From Aequorivita marisscotiae (lineage in GTDB: Bacteria > Bacteroidota > Bacteroidia > Flavobacteriales > Flavobacteriaceae), in the NCBI RefSeq assembly GCF_029814825.1, contig NZ_CP122379.1:62001-126000 (forward strand): a stretch of DNA of 64,000 bases, given 5' to 3'. Below, piece after piece: positions 27,451-35,568 of this stretch. Position 1 is the stretch's first letter. Each line of letters opens with the position of its first letter. The position numbers and the translations under genes were made by a program. The notes beneath the pieces are model-generated. The model was not told where the DNA came from, did not search any database, and worked only from the letters and a program-made list of their open reading frames with translations.

Positions 27451-27477
27451 GTTTATTTAGAACAAATTTAAATAAAC
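27436..27477. repeat. Three AAATAAAC half-sites at the iron-operon promoter
   Basis: AAATAAAC (27436-27443), its inverse GTTTATTT (27451-27458) and AAATAAAC again (27470-27477) form two overlapping palindromes with 7-bp and 11-bp spacers. They cover the -33 region and upstream. Likely an operator for a metal-responsive or other regulator; the hairpin is too AT-rich for a good terminator of the gene behind it. Confidence 0.5.
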
Positions 27478-27485
27478 TTTAAAAA

Positions 27486-27965
27486 TTATTGGTTTGAGGA
27501 AACCTCCAATTGTTGCTTATATTGAAGTCTTGCTACCCCTGCCCATTGCAGCAATAGTTTTTTTTCCGCTTCGGAAATATCGCCGTGTAGGATAGTGTAC
27601 GATTCCAAGGGCATTTCACCCTCTTCAACCATTTCAACGAGTTCTTCTAGTTTGTGCTCTTTCTTTTTAAGGGTATAATCGTTCCAAGCCGAAACATTGA
27701 AATGTTTTTTTCCGTGCTCAATATGATCGTCGAGCCAAAATGACATTGGAGCAATTTCGGCATACCACGGATATACCGTTTGATCACTATGGCAATCGTA
27801 GCAGTTTTCTTTTAAAATAGCAGCTACTTTTGCCGAAGGTTTTGTTTCTGTTTCAAATAGTGTAACATTTTCATATCCGCCACTATTTTTTTCAGGACGA
27901 ATAAATTGAATTGCCACCAGTGCAATGAGCGCTACTATTAATACAATTTTTATAACTCTTTTCAT
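27486..27965 (-). CDS. Haem-binding domain protein, CxxCH type
   Basis: A 159-residue protein with an N-terminal membrane anchor (residues 5-22) and a CYDCH c-type haem motif near residue 55, followed by a conserved PWYAEIAPMSFWL segment and HxxHG (HIEHGKKHFN). It matches the Haem_bd family of Bacteroidota. Probably a periplasmic electron carrier or haem sensor. It lies 3 bases after a 5'-nucleotidase gene and ends 114 bases before the DUF4856 start, so it belongs to the upstream operon. Confidence 0.88.
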   Translation of the reverse strand: MKRVIKIVLIVALIALVAIQFIRPEKNSGGYENVTLFETETKPSAKVAAILKENCYDCHSDQTVYPWYAEIAPMSFWLDDHIEHGKKHFNVSAWNDYTLKKKEHKLEELVEMVEEGEMPLESYTILHGDISEAEKKLLLQWAGVARLQYKQQLEVSSNQ

Positions 27966-27968
27966 TTC

Positions 27969-29516
27969 TTAGTTTTTTTGCGACTTTAAATAATATATAA
28001 TTGCTTTTCGGATATCGGCCGGTGTTTCAGAATCTTTTGGGTAATAAATTTTTACAATGCCTTTATTCTCGGGAGTTAAAAAAGGTATGTCCAATCCTTT
28101 CAGCAAAAAGTCGCTAAAAGCTACGGTATATGTTTTTGAATCGACAATAGTTTCAATGCCATCGCCAATTTGCCAAGCACCTTTATTATTTCTTGAAAAA
28201 TTATAGCGCTGTAAATACGCTCCTTCACCACTCTGTAATTCGCCATAATCTAATATTTCCTTTAATAGCTTTCCTTTTAAAGCTACTTTTAACACACTTC
28301 CACCAAAGGGAAGCACTCTAAAAATATCTATACTTGTAATATCGCCTTCCAGTTTATCGTCAATTCTAATAGAGCCACCATTTACTAAAGCGCCTGCCAC
28401 TTCATTATTATATGAATACGCCATTGAACGCGCAATTAACTCACCCAAATTGGTTTGTTTGCTTCGGCTGGGGGTGTCTGTGCCATCTAATGGAATTGTG
28501 GCGGTGTAAATAACTTCTTCTGGATTTTCAACTACTTCCTTTAGTTTTTCATCTACAATTTCAGTCCATTTGTCCACCACAGCTTTTACTTTTGGCGAAG
28601 ACGCTATCTTATCGGTTACCATTACCAATTCAGAATCTAGCTGGAGGTATTTATTTTTTAAATTATATGTAAATGTATGTACATACAAGCTTTTAGCATT
28701 GGCATCTGCTTTGCTAATTATTGTATTGCCAACTTTTTCCAACATGTTAAAATGTTCGTGTCCGCCCATTATTAACGGTACTGATCCTACTCTTTTTGCA
28801 ATTTCAATATCTTCATCAATCGCTACATGGGTGAGCCCTACAACAAAGTCTGACTCCTGCAAGGCCAAATTATATGCTCTTTCAGCTTCGTTATAAATAT
28901 CGCCGTAAAAAACATAATCTTTGGGGTTTGATGGTAATGTTACCCCAAAAACTCCAAACTTTAAACTATTACCGGCTGCATTATTCGCTTTAAAAATTGA
29001 ATAATCTGTTGCTGGAACTGTAGTGTTGTTTTGTTTGCTTTTAAAAAATTTGTTTCCACCTTCAGAAACTTGGCGCACGTTTGCCGACGTCCATTCAAAA
29101 GTTGATTCGTTTAATCTTTTTTGCAAATCGTCTTCGTCCAAATCAAATTCGTGGTTGCCAAATGTTACCAAATCTATCTCCATCGCATTAAGCACTTCCA
29201 CCATCTGTTTGCCATTTACACGTTCGCCATCTACTTTTAGTGTTCCTATTAAAGAAGGGTTTAAAAAATCGCCTGCTAAAAACATATAGGTATTTGGAAA
29301 TTTTTCTTTGATTGAATCCCGAATATGTGCTACTCGTGCCAAACCTCCGTATTCGCCACCGCTTAAGGGTGCAATTTCATAAACATCGTTAATTTGAACA
29401 AATTTTAGCGTAACTGTCTCATCACCTTTATTTTGCTCATTAACCGTAGGTTTCACTGAGGAGCAGCCTACCGCGAAATATCCCAGAAGAATTGCAAAAA
29501 ATATTGTTTTATTCAT
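27969..29516 (-). CDS. 5'-nucleotidase/metallophosphatase lipoprotein (UshA-like)
   Basis: A 515-residue secreted enzyme with a lipobox (FAVGC, about 14-18). The N-terminal calcineurin-like metallophosphoesterase has QINDVYE, AGDFLNPS, GNHEFD and GGHEHF. The C-terminal 5'-nucleotidase domain begins near residue 330 (NLGELIARSM, NGGSIR). It hydrolyses extracellular nucleotides to supply phosphate or nucleosides. ATG 29516 follows the HMG-CoA lyase stop by two bases, so the genes are co-transcribed. Confidence 0.9.
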   Translation of the reverse strand: MNKTIFFAILLGYFAVGCSSVKPTVNEQNKGDETVTLKFVQINDVYEIAPLSGGEYGGLARVAHIRDSIKEKFPNTYMFLAGDFLNPSLIGTLKVDGERVNGKQMVEVLNAMEIDLVTFGNHEFDLDEDDLQKRLNESTFEWTSANVRQVSEGGNKFFKSKQNNTTVPATDYSIFKANNAAGNSLKFGVFGVTLPSNPKDYVFYGDIYNEAERAYNLALQESDFVVGLTHVAIDEDIEIAKRVGSVPLIMGGHEHFNMLEKVGNTIISKADANAKSLYVHTFTYNLKNKYLQLDSELVMVTDKIASSPKVKAVVDKWTEIVDEKLKEVVENPEEVIYTATIPLDGTDTPSRSKQTNLGELIARSMAYSYNNEVAGALVNGGSIRIDDKLEGDITSIDIFRVLPFGGSVLKVALKGKLLKEILDYGELQSGEGAYLQRYNFSRNNKGAWQIGDGIETIVDSKTYTVAFSDFLLKGLDIPFLTPENKGIVKIYYPKDSETPADIRKAIIYYLKSQKN

Positions 29517-29518
29517 AA

Positions 29519-30382
29519 TCAATGGTATTTAGTAAAAATTTTTGTTGCTTCGTTATGTGCACTTTCAAAAGACATAGGATTAATATTGCTCGAAATCTTT
29601 TCAGCCGTAAAATAACTCAGCATTTTTTCGGTGGGCATATTTCCCGTTAACTCATCTTTTGCCATCGGGCAACCACCAAAACCTTGAATAGCACCATCAA
29701 ACCTTCTGCAACCGGATTTATAGGCAGCATCCACCTTTTCGTACCAAGCCGTTGGCGTGGTGTGCAAATGCGCGCCAAACTCTATGTGGGGATATTTGGG
29801 TATTAAATTACTAAATAAATATGAAATAATCTCGGGAGTGGATGAACCCACGGTATCGCTTAACGAAAGTATTTTTACCCCCATGCCTGAAAGCTTTTCC
29901 GTCCACTCGCCTACTATGTCAACATTCCAAGGATCGCCGTAGGGGTTTCCGAAGCCCATAGATAAATAGGCAACCACTTCCTTGTTATTTTTATGGGCGA
30001 GATTTAATATATTTTGAAGTATTACTAAAGACTCCGCAATAGTTTTATGCGTATTGCGCATTTGAAAATTTTCTGAAATGGAAAAAGGATATCCCAAATA
30101 ATCAATTTCAGGGTGTTTTACCGCATCTTCGGCACCGCGAAGATTGGCTATAATTGCAAGCAGTTTACTTTTGGTCGTTGATAGATCTAGTTTTGAAAGT
30201 ACTTCGGCAGTGTCTTGCATTTGCGGAATTGCCTTCGGGGAAACAAAACTTCCGAAGTCTATTGTATCAAAGCCACAGCGCAAAAGCGACTGTATATATT
30301 TCACTTTTTGATCGGTGGGAATCCAATCTCTAATGCCTTGCATGGCATCGCGCGGACATTCTATAATTTTTACGTGCTGCAT
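29519..30382 (-). CDS. Hydroxymethylglutaryl-CoA lyase
   Basis: A 287-residue TIM-barrel enzyme of the HMGL/DRE-TIM family. It cleaves HMG-CoA to acetoacetate and acetyl-CoA in leucine breakdown. ECPRDAMQG near residue 8 carries the Arg-Asp catalytic/metal pair, HLHTT holds the metal His residues and GFGGCPMA contains the mobile-loop Cys. A TATCTTTG -7 element lies only 6 bases upstream of the ATG, so the message is nearly leaderless. First gene of a three-gene operon. Confidence 0.9.
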   Translation of the reverse strand: MQHVKIIECPRDAMQGIRDWIPTDQKVKYIQSLLRCGFDTIDFGSFVSPKAIPQMQDTAEVLSKLDLSTTKSKLLAIIANLRGAEDAVKHPEIDYLGYPFSISENFQMRNTHKTIAESLVILQNILNLAHKNNKEVVAYLSMGFGNPYGDPWNVDIVGEWTEKLSGMGVKILSLSDTVGSSTPEIISYLFSNLIPKYPHIEFGAHLHTTPTAWYEKVDAAYKSGCRRFDGAIQGFGGCPMAKDELTGNMPTEKMLSYFTAEKISSNINPMSFESAHNEATKIFTKYH

Positions 30383-30387
30383 TGGTT

Positions 30388-30395
30388 CAAAGATA
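30388..30395 (-). promoter_or_regulatory. -7 element very close to the HMG-CoA lyase start
   Basis: The minus strand reads TATCTTTG, ending 5 bases before the ATG (30382). If used, the mRNA would have almost no leader. Confidence 0.4.
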
Positions 30396-30444
30396 GCAAT
30401 TCCTACGCAGGCAGGAATCTTTCAATTTTAAAAAATTAATAGGT

Positions 30445-31059
30445 TTATGGAATTAATATAAAAACAGCAATACCTACAAATACCAGTATTTGCAGCCACT
30501 TTAAAACTACCCCCATATTTTTTGAGTCCCTAAGCAAGCTTGAAATTCTACCGGCAGCAAGGGCAATTGTGCTAAAAGTTAAAAAGGAAACTACCATAAA
30601 AGTAATTCCCAAAATATAAAATTGAATGACCGTATTTTCGGTTTCATTCCACAGAAAACCAGGGAAAAAGGCCAAAAAGAATATCATCACTTTTGGGTTA
30701 ACCAAATTCATTATCACCCCTGTTTTAAAAAGTTGGACGTATGATTTTTTAGGAGCATTTTCTGCCAATGAAATATTCACATCGCTTTTGTAAACTTTAT
30801 AGGCCAAGTAAACCAAGTAGCAAGCTCCCAAAACTTTTATAGCGTAAAACATGTTGTCGGAAGCAGTTATAATTGCAGAAATACCAAAAGCCAAAAGTGT
30901 AGTGTGTACAATGCAACCACTTATTAAACCAGCAGTTGTAGCAATACCGCTTTTGGTTCCATTTACCAAGGATTGCGTAAGCACATAAATATTATCTGGC
31001 CCTGGGGAAATGGCTAGCGCTAAAGTGGCGATTGAAAAAGAAATTAGCGTTTCGAGCAT
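30445..31059 (-). CDS. LysE-family amino-acid exporter
   Basis: A 204-residue membrane protein with six hydrophobic segments and the family signature SPGPDNIYVLTQSL near residue 18. LysE/RhtB proteins export amino acids such as lysine, threonine or homoserine lactone-like compounds by proton exchange. The substrate cannot be told. It has its own intergenic space, which on the upstream side carries short inverted repeats (31065-31200). Confidence 0.9.
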   Translation of the reverse strand: MLETLISFSIATLALAISPGPDNIYVLTQSLVNGTKSGIATTAGLISGCIVHTTLLAFGISAIITASDNMFYAIKVLGACYLVYLAYKVYKSDVNISLAENAPKKSYVQLFKTGVIMNLVNPKVMIFFLAFFPGFLWNETENTVIQFYILGITFMVVSFLTFSTIALAAGRISSLLRDSKNMGVVLKWLQILVFVGIAVFILIP

Positions 31060-31064
31060 AAAAT

Positions 31065-31200
31065 AAGACGTAAGACCGCTGCGCTAAAAGACGTAAGATT
31101 TAAGACTCGCAGTTCATTGAATTCGGGATATATATTTAATGTCATTTTATTATTATAAAAATTGTCCTACGTCTTAAGTCTTCAAGTCCTATGTCTTTTC
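31065..31200. repeat. AAGACGTAAGA repeats between the lysE-like gene and pyrD
   Basis: AAGACGTAAGAC (31065-31076) and AAGACGTAAGA (31088-31098) are followed by TTAAGAC. On the other side (31164-31200) the inverse forms TACGTCTTAAGTCTT and CCTATGTCTTTT occur. The right copy runs into the last codons of pyrD and supplies its final residues (RHRT). Degenerate short repeats of this kind look like a decayed intergenic element. Confidence 0.5.
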
Positions 31201-32246
31201 AATATCGCTTTGTTAATTTGCTTTATCAATCCCGGTCCTTCATAAATAAAACCTGTATAAAGCTGCACCAAGCTGGCGCCGGCTTCGAGTTTTTCCAAAG
31301 CATCAGCAGCAGAATGAATGCCCCCAACCCCAATTATCGGGAAACTTTTATTGCTTTTTTCAGAAAGAAAACGGATTACCTCAGTTGCTCTCTTCGTTAG
31401 AGGTTTGCCACTTAGGCCGCCCATTTCTTCTCTGTTTCCTGAAGAAATCCCTTCGCGCGAAATAGTTGTATTGGTTGCGATTACACCGTCAATTTTGGTT
31501 ACGGCAACAATTTCAATAATGTCTAAAAGTTGCTCATCGGTTAAATCTGGCGCAATTTTTAAAAGAATTGGTTTGCGTTTTGCTTTTAAATTATTTCTAT
31601 CTTGAAGTGTTTGCAGCAAATCTGTCAATGGTTTCTTTTCCTGCAACGCGCGAAGATTAGGCGTATTGGGCGAACTTACGTTTACAACAAAATAATCTAC
31701 ATAATCAAAAAGTGCTTCAAAGCAAATAAAGTAATCGTTTACAGCTTCCTCGTTGGGAGTGATTTTGTTTTTGCCTATGTTTCCTCCGATCAAAACCCTT
31801 CCATGGGGCCTGTCCTGAGTGGAGTTGAAGGGCTCCGAGTGACAGTTCATCTTCAATCTTTCAACCGCTTCATCTACTCCACCATTGTTAAAACCCATCC
31901 GATTTATAATTGCGGAATCTTCCTTTAAGCGAAACAATCGTGGCTTTTCATTTCCGGGTTGCGGTCTTGGCGTAACGGTACCTATTTCAATAAAGCCAAA
32001 ACCAAAATTTGAAAGTTCTTTATATAACTTTGCATCTTTATCAAAACCCGCTGCGAGACCTACGGGATTTGGAAATTTTAACCCAAAAACTTCGCGCTCC
32101 AACTTCGGATTTTCTACCTTATACATACTTCGGAAAAGACTTCCGAAGCCAATTTTATTAAAAAATCGAATTAAGGTAAATGTAAAATGATGAATATTTT
32201 CAGGATCGAATCGAAAAAATATAGGACGAATAATACTTTTGTACAT
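31182..32246 (-). CDS. pyrD: Dihydroorotate dehydrogenase (class 2, quinone-dependent)
   Basis: A 354-residue membrane-associated enzyme that oxidises dihydroorotate to orotate in pyrimidine synthesis. The N-terminal helix is the quinone-binding extension of class 2 enzymes. [40 protein letters not shown] and a Ser catalytic base are present. Between VERLK and [11 protein letters not shown] there is an unexpected run of about 16 residues (134-149, CHSEPF...DRPHG) encoded by a palindromic repeat at 31809-31846. The rest of the protein looks intact. Confidence 0.95.
   Translation of the reverse strand: MYKSIIRPIFFRFDPENIHHFTFTLIRFFNKIGFGSLFRSMYKVENPKLEREVFGLKFPNPVGLAAGFDKDAKLYKELSNFGFGFIEIGTVTPRPQPGNEKPRLFRLKEDSAIINRMGFNNGGVDEAVERLKMNCHSEPFNSTQDRPHGRVLIGGNIGKNKITPNEEAVNDYFICFEALFDYVDYFVVNVSSPNTPNLRALQEKKPLTDLLQTLQDRNNLKAKRKPILLKIAPDLTDEQLLDIIEIVAVTKIDGVIATNTTISREGISSGNREEMGGLSGKPLTKRATEVIRFLSEKSNKSFPIIGVGGIHSAADALEKLEAGASLVQLYTGFIYEGPGLIKQINKAILKRHRT
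31809..31846. repeat. Palindromic repeat element inserted in-frame in pyrD
   Basis: CTGTC (31810-31814) and GACAG (31841-31845) bound an imperfect palindrome with inner arms TGGAG and CTCCGAG. The base composition (GC-richer) and the encoded [15 protein letters not shown] sequence differ from the gene around it. Comparable sequences with core cgagtgacag are, to my recollection, dispersed intergenic repeats in Bacteroidota. The length preserves the frame. Confidence 0.6.
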
Positions 32247-32331
32247 AGTTGAAAAAATGTGCTACAAAAATACACAAACAATGTATTTGTTATTTTGAAT
32301 ATGCGTTATTTTGCAGAGTAAATATAAAGTT

Positions 32332-33594
32332 ATGATTAAAAAACAACATATTATTGACCGCTTTACCGGGTATGTAAAAATTGATACTGAAAGCGATCCA
32401 AACAGCAACTCCACACCTAGCACCAAAAAGCAATGGAACCTTGCCAATACCCTGGCCGACGAATTAAAAGCCATTGGGATGGAAGACGTTACTATAGACG
32501 AAAACGCCTATATTATGGCAACTTTGCCTTCTAACGTTTCGCATCCGGTTCCTGTTATTGGTTTTGTTTCGCATTTTGATACTTCGCCAGATTTTACCGG
32601 CGCCAATGTAAATCCGCAAATAGTTGAAAATTATAATGGAAAGGATATTGTTCTCAACAAGGAGCAAAATATTATTCTTTCGCCAGATTATTTTGAAGAT
32701 TTGTTGCTTTACAAAGGGCAAACCCTAATCACAACAGACGGCACCACCCTTTTGGGAGCAGATGATAAAGCGGGTATTACCGAAATAGTTTCGGCTATGG
32801 AGTACCTTATAAACAATCCCGAAATAAAGCATGGAAAAATACGTGTTGGCTTTACTCCCGACGAAGAAATTGGCCGCGGAGCACATAAATTTGACGTGAA
32901 AAAATTTGGGGCAGATTGGGCTTATACCATGGACGGTAGCCAAGTAGGCGAGCTTGAGTACGAAAATTTTAATGCTGCTGGGGCCGTAGTTACCATAAAA
33001 GGAAAAATTGTTCATCCGGGATACGCAAAAGGCAAAATGGTGAACAGCATGTATATTGCCACAGACTATATAAATTCGTTACCTAGACTTGAAACCCCAG
33101 AACACACCGAGGGTCGCGAAGGTTTTTTTCACCTTCACAATATTAACGGGACGGTAGATGAAACCAAATTGCAATACATTATTCGCGATCACGATAAAAA
33201 GCATTTTGAAGCCAGAAAACAAATGGTTCAGCAATTAGCAGACGAGCTAAATGAACAATTTGAAATGGAGGTTATTTCTGTTGAAATTAAGGATCAATAT
33301 TTTAATATGCGCGAAAAGATTGAACCTGTAATGCACATTGTAAAAATTGCCAAACTGGCGATGGAACAAGCAAATATAAAACCGCTCATTAAGCCAATAC
33401 GCGGCGGTACGGATGGGTCGCAATTAAGTTTTATGGGGCTTCCGTGCCCAAATATATTTGCAGGCGGGCACAATTTTCACGGAAGGTTTGAATATGTGCC
33501 GGTTGAAAGTATGATAAAAGCGGTAGAGGTAATTGTAAATATTGCACAAATTACCGCCCAGGATCTTTCAAAATTTAAAAACGAAGAGGAGTAA
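32332..33594 (+). CDS. pepT: Peptidase T (tripeptide aminopeptidase)
   Basis: A 420-residue M20 metallopeptidase that removes N-terminal residues from tripeptides. Metal ligands are visible in HFDTSPD (first His/Asp pair), GADDKAG (bridging Asp), DEEIGRG (catalytic Glu) and GGHNFHG near the C-terminus. [11 protein letters not shown] is the PepT signature. ATG 32332 is preferred over TTG 32311. A plausible promoter is TTTG (32286-32289), 17 bp and TATTTTG (32307-32313). Divergent from pyrD. Confidence 0.95.
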   Translation: MIKKQHIIDRFTGYVKIDTESDPNSNSTPSTKKQWNLANTLADELKAIGMEDVTIDENAYIMATLPSNVSHPVPVIGFVSHFDTSPDFTGANVNPQIVENYNGKDIVLNKEQNIILSPDYFEDLLLYKGQTLITTDGTTLLGADDKAGITEIVSAMEYLINNPEIKHGKIRVGFTPDEEIGRGAHKFDVKKFGADWAYTMDGSQVGELEYENFNAAGAVVTIKGKIVHPGYAKGKMVNSMYIATDYINSLPRLETPEHTEGREGFFHLHNINGTVDETKLQYIIRDHDKKHFEARKQMVQQLADELNEQFEMEVISVEIKDQYFNMREKIEPVMHIVKIAKLAMEQANIKPLIKPIRGGTDGSQLSFMGLPCPNIFAGGHNFHGRFEYVPVESMIKAVEVIVNIAQITAQDLSKFKNEEE

Positions 33595-33617
33595 ATTTTA
33601 AGATTTCCAATAATAAA

Positions 33618-33654
33618 AAAAGCACCAAATTTCAAGTTGAAGTTTGGTGCTTTT
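33618..33654. terminator. Bidirectional terminator between pepT and yajC
   Basis: AAAAGCACCAAA (33618-33629) pairs with TTTGGTGCTTTT (33643-33654), a 12-bp stem with A/T flanks serving both convergent genes. Confidence 0.88.
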
Positions 33655-33675
33655 CTTTTGGAATTTTAGTTTTAC

Positions 33676-33966
33676 CTATTTCTTTTCCTTCACTGGTGCG
33701 TTTAGTTTTGCCGTTCTTTCCATAGAAATGGCAGAACGTTCAAACTTCATTTTTCCGGCTCCACTTTCAATAATGCAAGTGCCGTCGTCATAAAGTTCAA
33801 GTACTTTACCGTGCAAACCACCCGTGGTAATAACTTTATCGCCTTTTTTAAGTTGAGCGACAAACTGTTTTTCCTGTTTGGCCTTTTTCATTTGTGGGCG
33901 TATCAAAAAAAGATACATTACCAAAAACAATAGGATTATAGGTAAAAAATTTTGTATTTCTGCCAT
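33676..33966 (-). CDS. yajC: Preprotein translocase subunit YajC
   Basis: A 96-residue single-pass membrane protein (hydrophobic residues about 7-25, followed by RPQMKKAKQ) and a small SH3-like domain (LKKGDKVITTGGLHGKV). It associates with SecDF and aids protein export. Downstream of a DUF1573 lipoprotein gene, with nusB before that, an order common in Flavobacteriaceae. Confidence 0.95.
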   Translation of the reverse strand: MAEIQNFLPIILLFLVMYLFLIRPQMKKAKQEKQFVAQLKKGDKVITTGGLHGKVLELYDDGTCIIESGAGKMKFERSAISMERTAKLNAPVKEKK

Positions 33967-33995
33967 AGCAATTATTTATTCCTAAGCTTTATAAA

Positions 33996-34481
33996 TTAGG
34001 ATGTTGGGGTTTTTATTGGTTGTGCAGCCGCCGCACCTGCTTTAGGATTTACAAACGCTTTAATGGTTAAAGTTTCGGTTCCAGCTTTTGTGTTTGTAGT
34101 TAGGGTAACTGTTTTACTAACTTGGTTTTGGCCGCTACCGTTAAATTTCACCAACAATTGACCTTCTTCTCCTGGTGCAACTGGCTCCTTGGTATATTCT
34201 GGCACAGTACAACCGCAGCTACTTTTTGCGTTTACGATCATTAAAGGTGCTTCGCCCGTGTTTTTAAATTTAAAAACGTGCTCCACATTAGTTCCTTGAT
34301 CGATAGTTCCAAAATCGAACTGACTTTCTTCAAAAGTAATTACAGGAAATTTGCCCGATTCTGCGTCGCGAGCTTCTGCAGTAGCAATGTTTTCTTCATT
34401 TACTTTGTCTGCAGCGTTGTCTTTACAAGATGAAAAGGCAAAAACAGATAGTATTGCTACTAATAAAACTGATTTTTTCAT
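33996..34481 (-). CDS. DUF1573 lipoprotein
   Basis: A 161-residue lipoprotein (lipobox FAFSSC, about 14-19) with one DUF1573 immunoglobulin-like domain (FDFGTIDQGTNVEHVFKF; SSCGCTVPEY). The paired Cys in CGC is conserved in the family. The function is unknown, and it probably sits in the periplasm or outer membrane. A low-complexity Ala/Pro/Thr tail ends the protein. Between nusB and yajC, all on the minus strand. Confidence 0.88.
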   Translation of the reverse strand: MKKSVLLVAILSVFAFSSCKDNAADKVNEENIATAEARDAESGKFPVITFEESQFDFGTIDQGTNVEHVFKFKNTGEAPLMIVNAKSSCGCTVPEYTKEPVAPGEEGQLLVKFNGSGQNQVSKTVTLTTNTKAGTETLTIKAFVNPKAGAAAAQPIKTPTS

Positions 34482-34536
34482 GATAATTTAGATTTTTTAT
34501 GTTTTTAGCACGCCAAAAATAAGGATTTTTTTACTC

Positions 34537-35481
34537 TTATTGAAGCCCCCGCCCAATTTTATTAAGTTTTCCATTTTCCTCAAATTCCTTTACAATTTTA
34601 TCTAAAATACCGTTGACGAAAATACTGCTTTTGGGGGTTGAATATTCTTTGGAAACCTCTAAATACTCATTGATGGTAGCTCGTACTGGAATTGAAGGAA
34701 AGTATAGAAATTCGGCTATACCCATTTTTAGAATTATTAAATCTAAATCGGCAATTCGCTCTTGATCCCAGTTTGGAGTTTTACCTTCAATCTGTACGTT
34801 TAACTTAGTGTCGTTTAAAATTACTTTTCTAAAAAGTTGAAGTGCATATTCGCGGTCTTCAGAATTTTTATACAAATTAGGCACCAACAGTGCTGAAGCG
34901 TTGTTTTCTGAAAGTTTGCTGAGCATTTTAACAATTGCCGTGTTCACTATTGGAAAATCATCTATCCACGTTAGGCGTTTGTCTTCCAGATATTCGTAGA
35001 TTTTTTCATTGGGCGCAATCACTTCTTTGTAAACACGAAGTACAAAATCTTTGTCTTCTTTAAATGTAGTTTCATTTAAAGTCAGATAGGTTTCGTACCA
35101 ATCTAATTGACGCAGTTCGTTAAAAAGCAAAACTGCGTATTCGTTATCTAACTGCCAATAATTGAGTTTTTTCTTTTCAATTACATCAGAAAAAGTAGTG
35201 TTGTCGGCAATTATTTTCAGTAACTTATTATCGACAAAGGTGCGACTCGGATTTTTTTCTATTGCCGTGGCAAGGTGCTTTTTTTGGGAGCGGCTTAAAA
35301 AACTCTCGGCTTGATCCTGCATGGCCAATAGCAACTGAATCAACAATAAATACAGATCCTGCATTTGGTCTATACTGTGTAGTAGAAATTTTTCCTGAAT
35401 ATCAATATTCGGATCGGGACGCTGATTATAAGCATAAACGGATTGCAAAACTTTTACGCGGATATGTCTTCTTGTAAGCAT
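34537..35481 (-). CDS. nusB: Transcription antitermination factor NusB
   Basis: A 314-residue protein, about twice the length of E. coli NusB. The N-terminus (LTRRHIRVKVLQSVYAYNQ) and the C-terminal domain (NEYLEVSKEYSTPKSSIFVNGILDKI) are NusB; the middle insertion is typical of Bacteroidota. It binds boxA RNA with NusE during rRNA transcription. Followed by DUF1573 and yajC on the same strand. Confidence 0.93.
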   Translation of the reverse strand: MLTRRHIRVKVLQSVYAYNQRPDPNIDIQEKFLLHSIDQMQDLYLLLIQLLLAMQDQAESFLSRSQKKHLATAIEKNPSRTFVDNKLLKIIADNTTFSDVIEKKKLNYWQLDNEYAVLLFNELRQLDWYETYLTLNETTFKEDKDFVLRVYKEVIAPNEKIYEYLEDKRLTWIDDFPIVNTAIVKMLSKLSENNASALLVPNLYKNSEDREYALQLFRKVILNDTKLNVQIEGKTPNWDQERIADLDLIILKMGIAEFLYFPSIPVRATINEYLEVSKEYSTPKSSIFVNGILDKIVKEFEENGKLNKIGRGLQ

Positions 35482-35505
35482 ATATTTTTTGAAAGAACGG
35501 GTTTA

Positions 35506-35539
35506 AAGAAACAACGCACAAGATACATCCTGTGCGTTG
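35506..35539 (-). terminator. Terminator of the amino-acid dehydrogenase gene
   Basis: CAACGCACA (35512-35520) pairs with TGTGCGTTG (35531-35539). On the minus strand a T-rich run (TTTCTTT) follows. It lies 30 bases after the dehydrogenase stop. Confidence 0.82.
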
Positions 35540-35568
35540 CAAAGATAGTGTTTTAAGAAAAAAGAATG

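Noticed and set aside
27449..27479. AAGTTTATTT/AAATAAACTT hairpin as terminator of the haem-binding gene
   Set aside because: The stem is almost pure A/T and lacks a following T-run; its overlap with promoter elements fits an operator better.
31182..32246. pyrD as a pseudogene because of the odd insertion
   Set aside because: The insertion keeps the frame and all catalytic and FMN-binding motifs remain.
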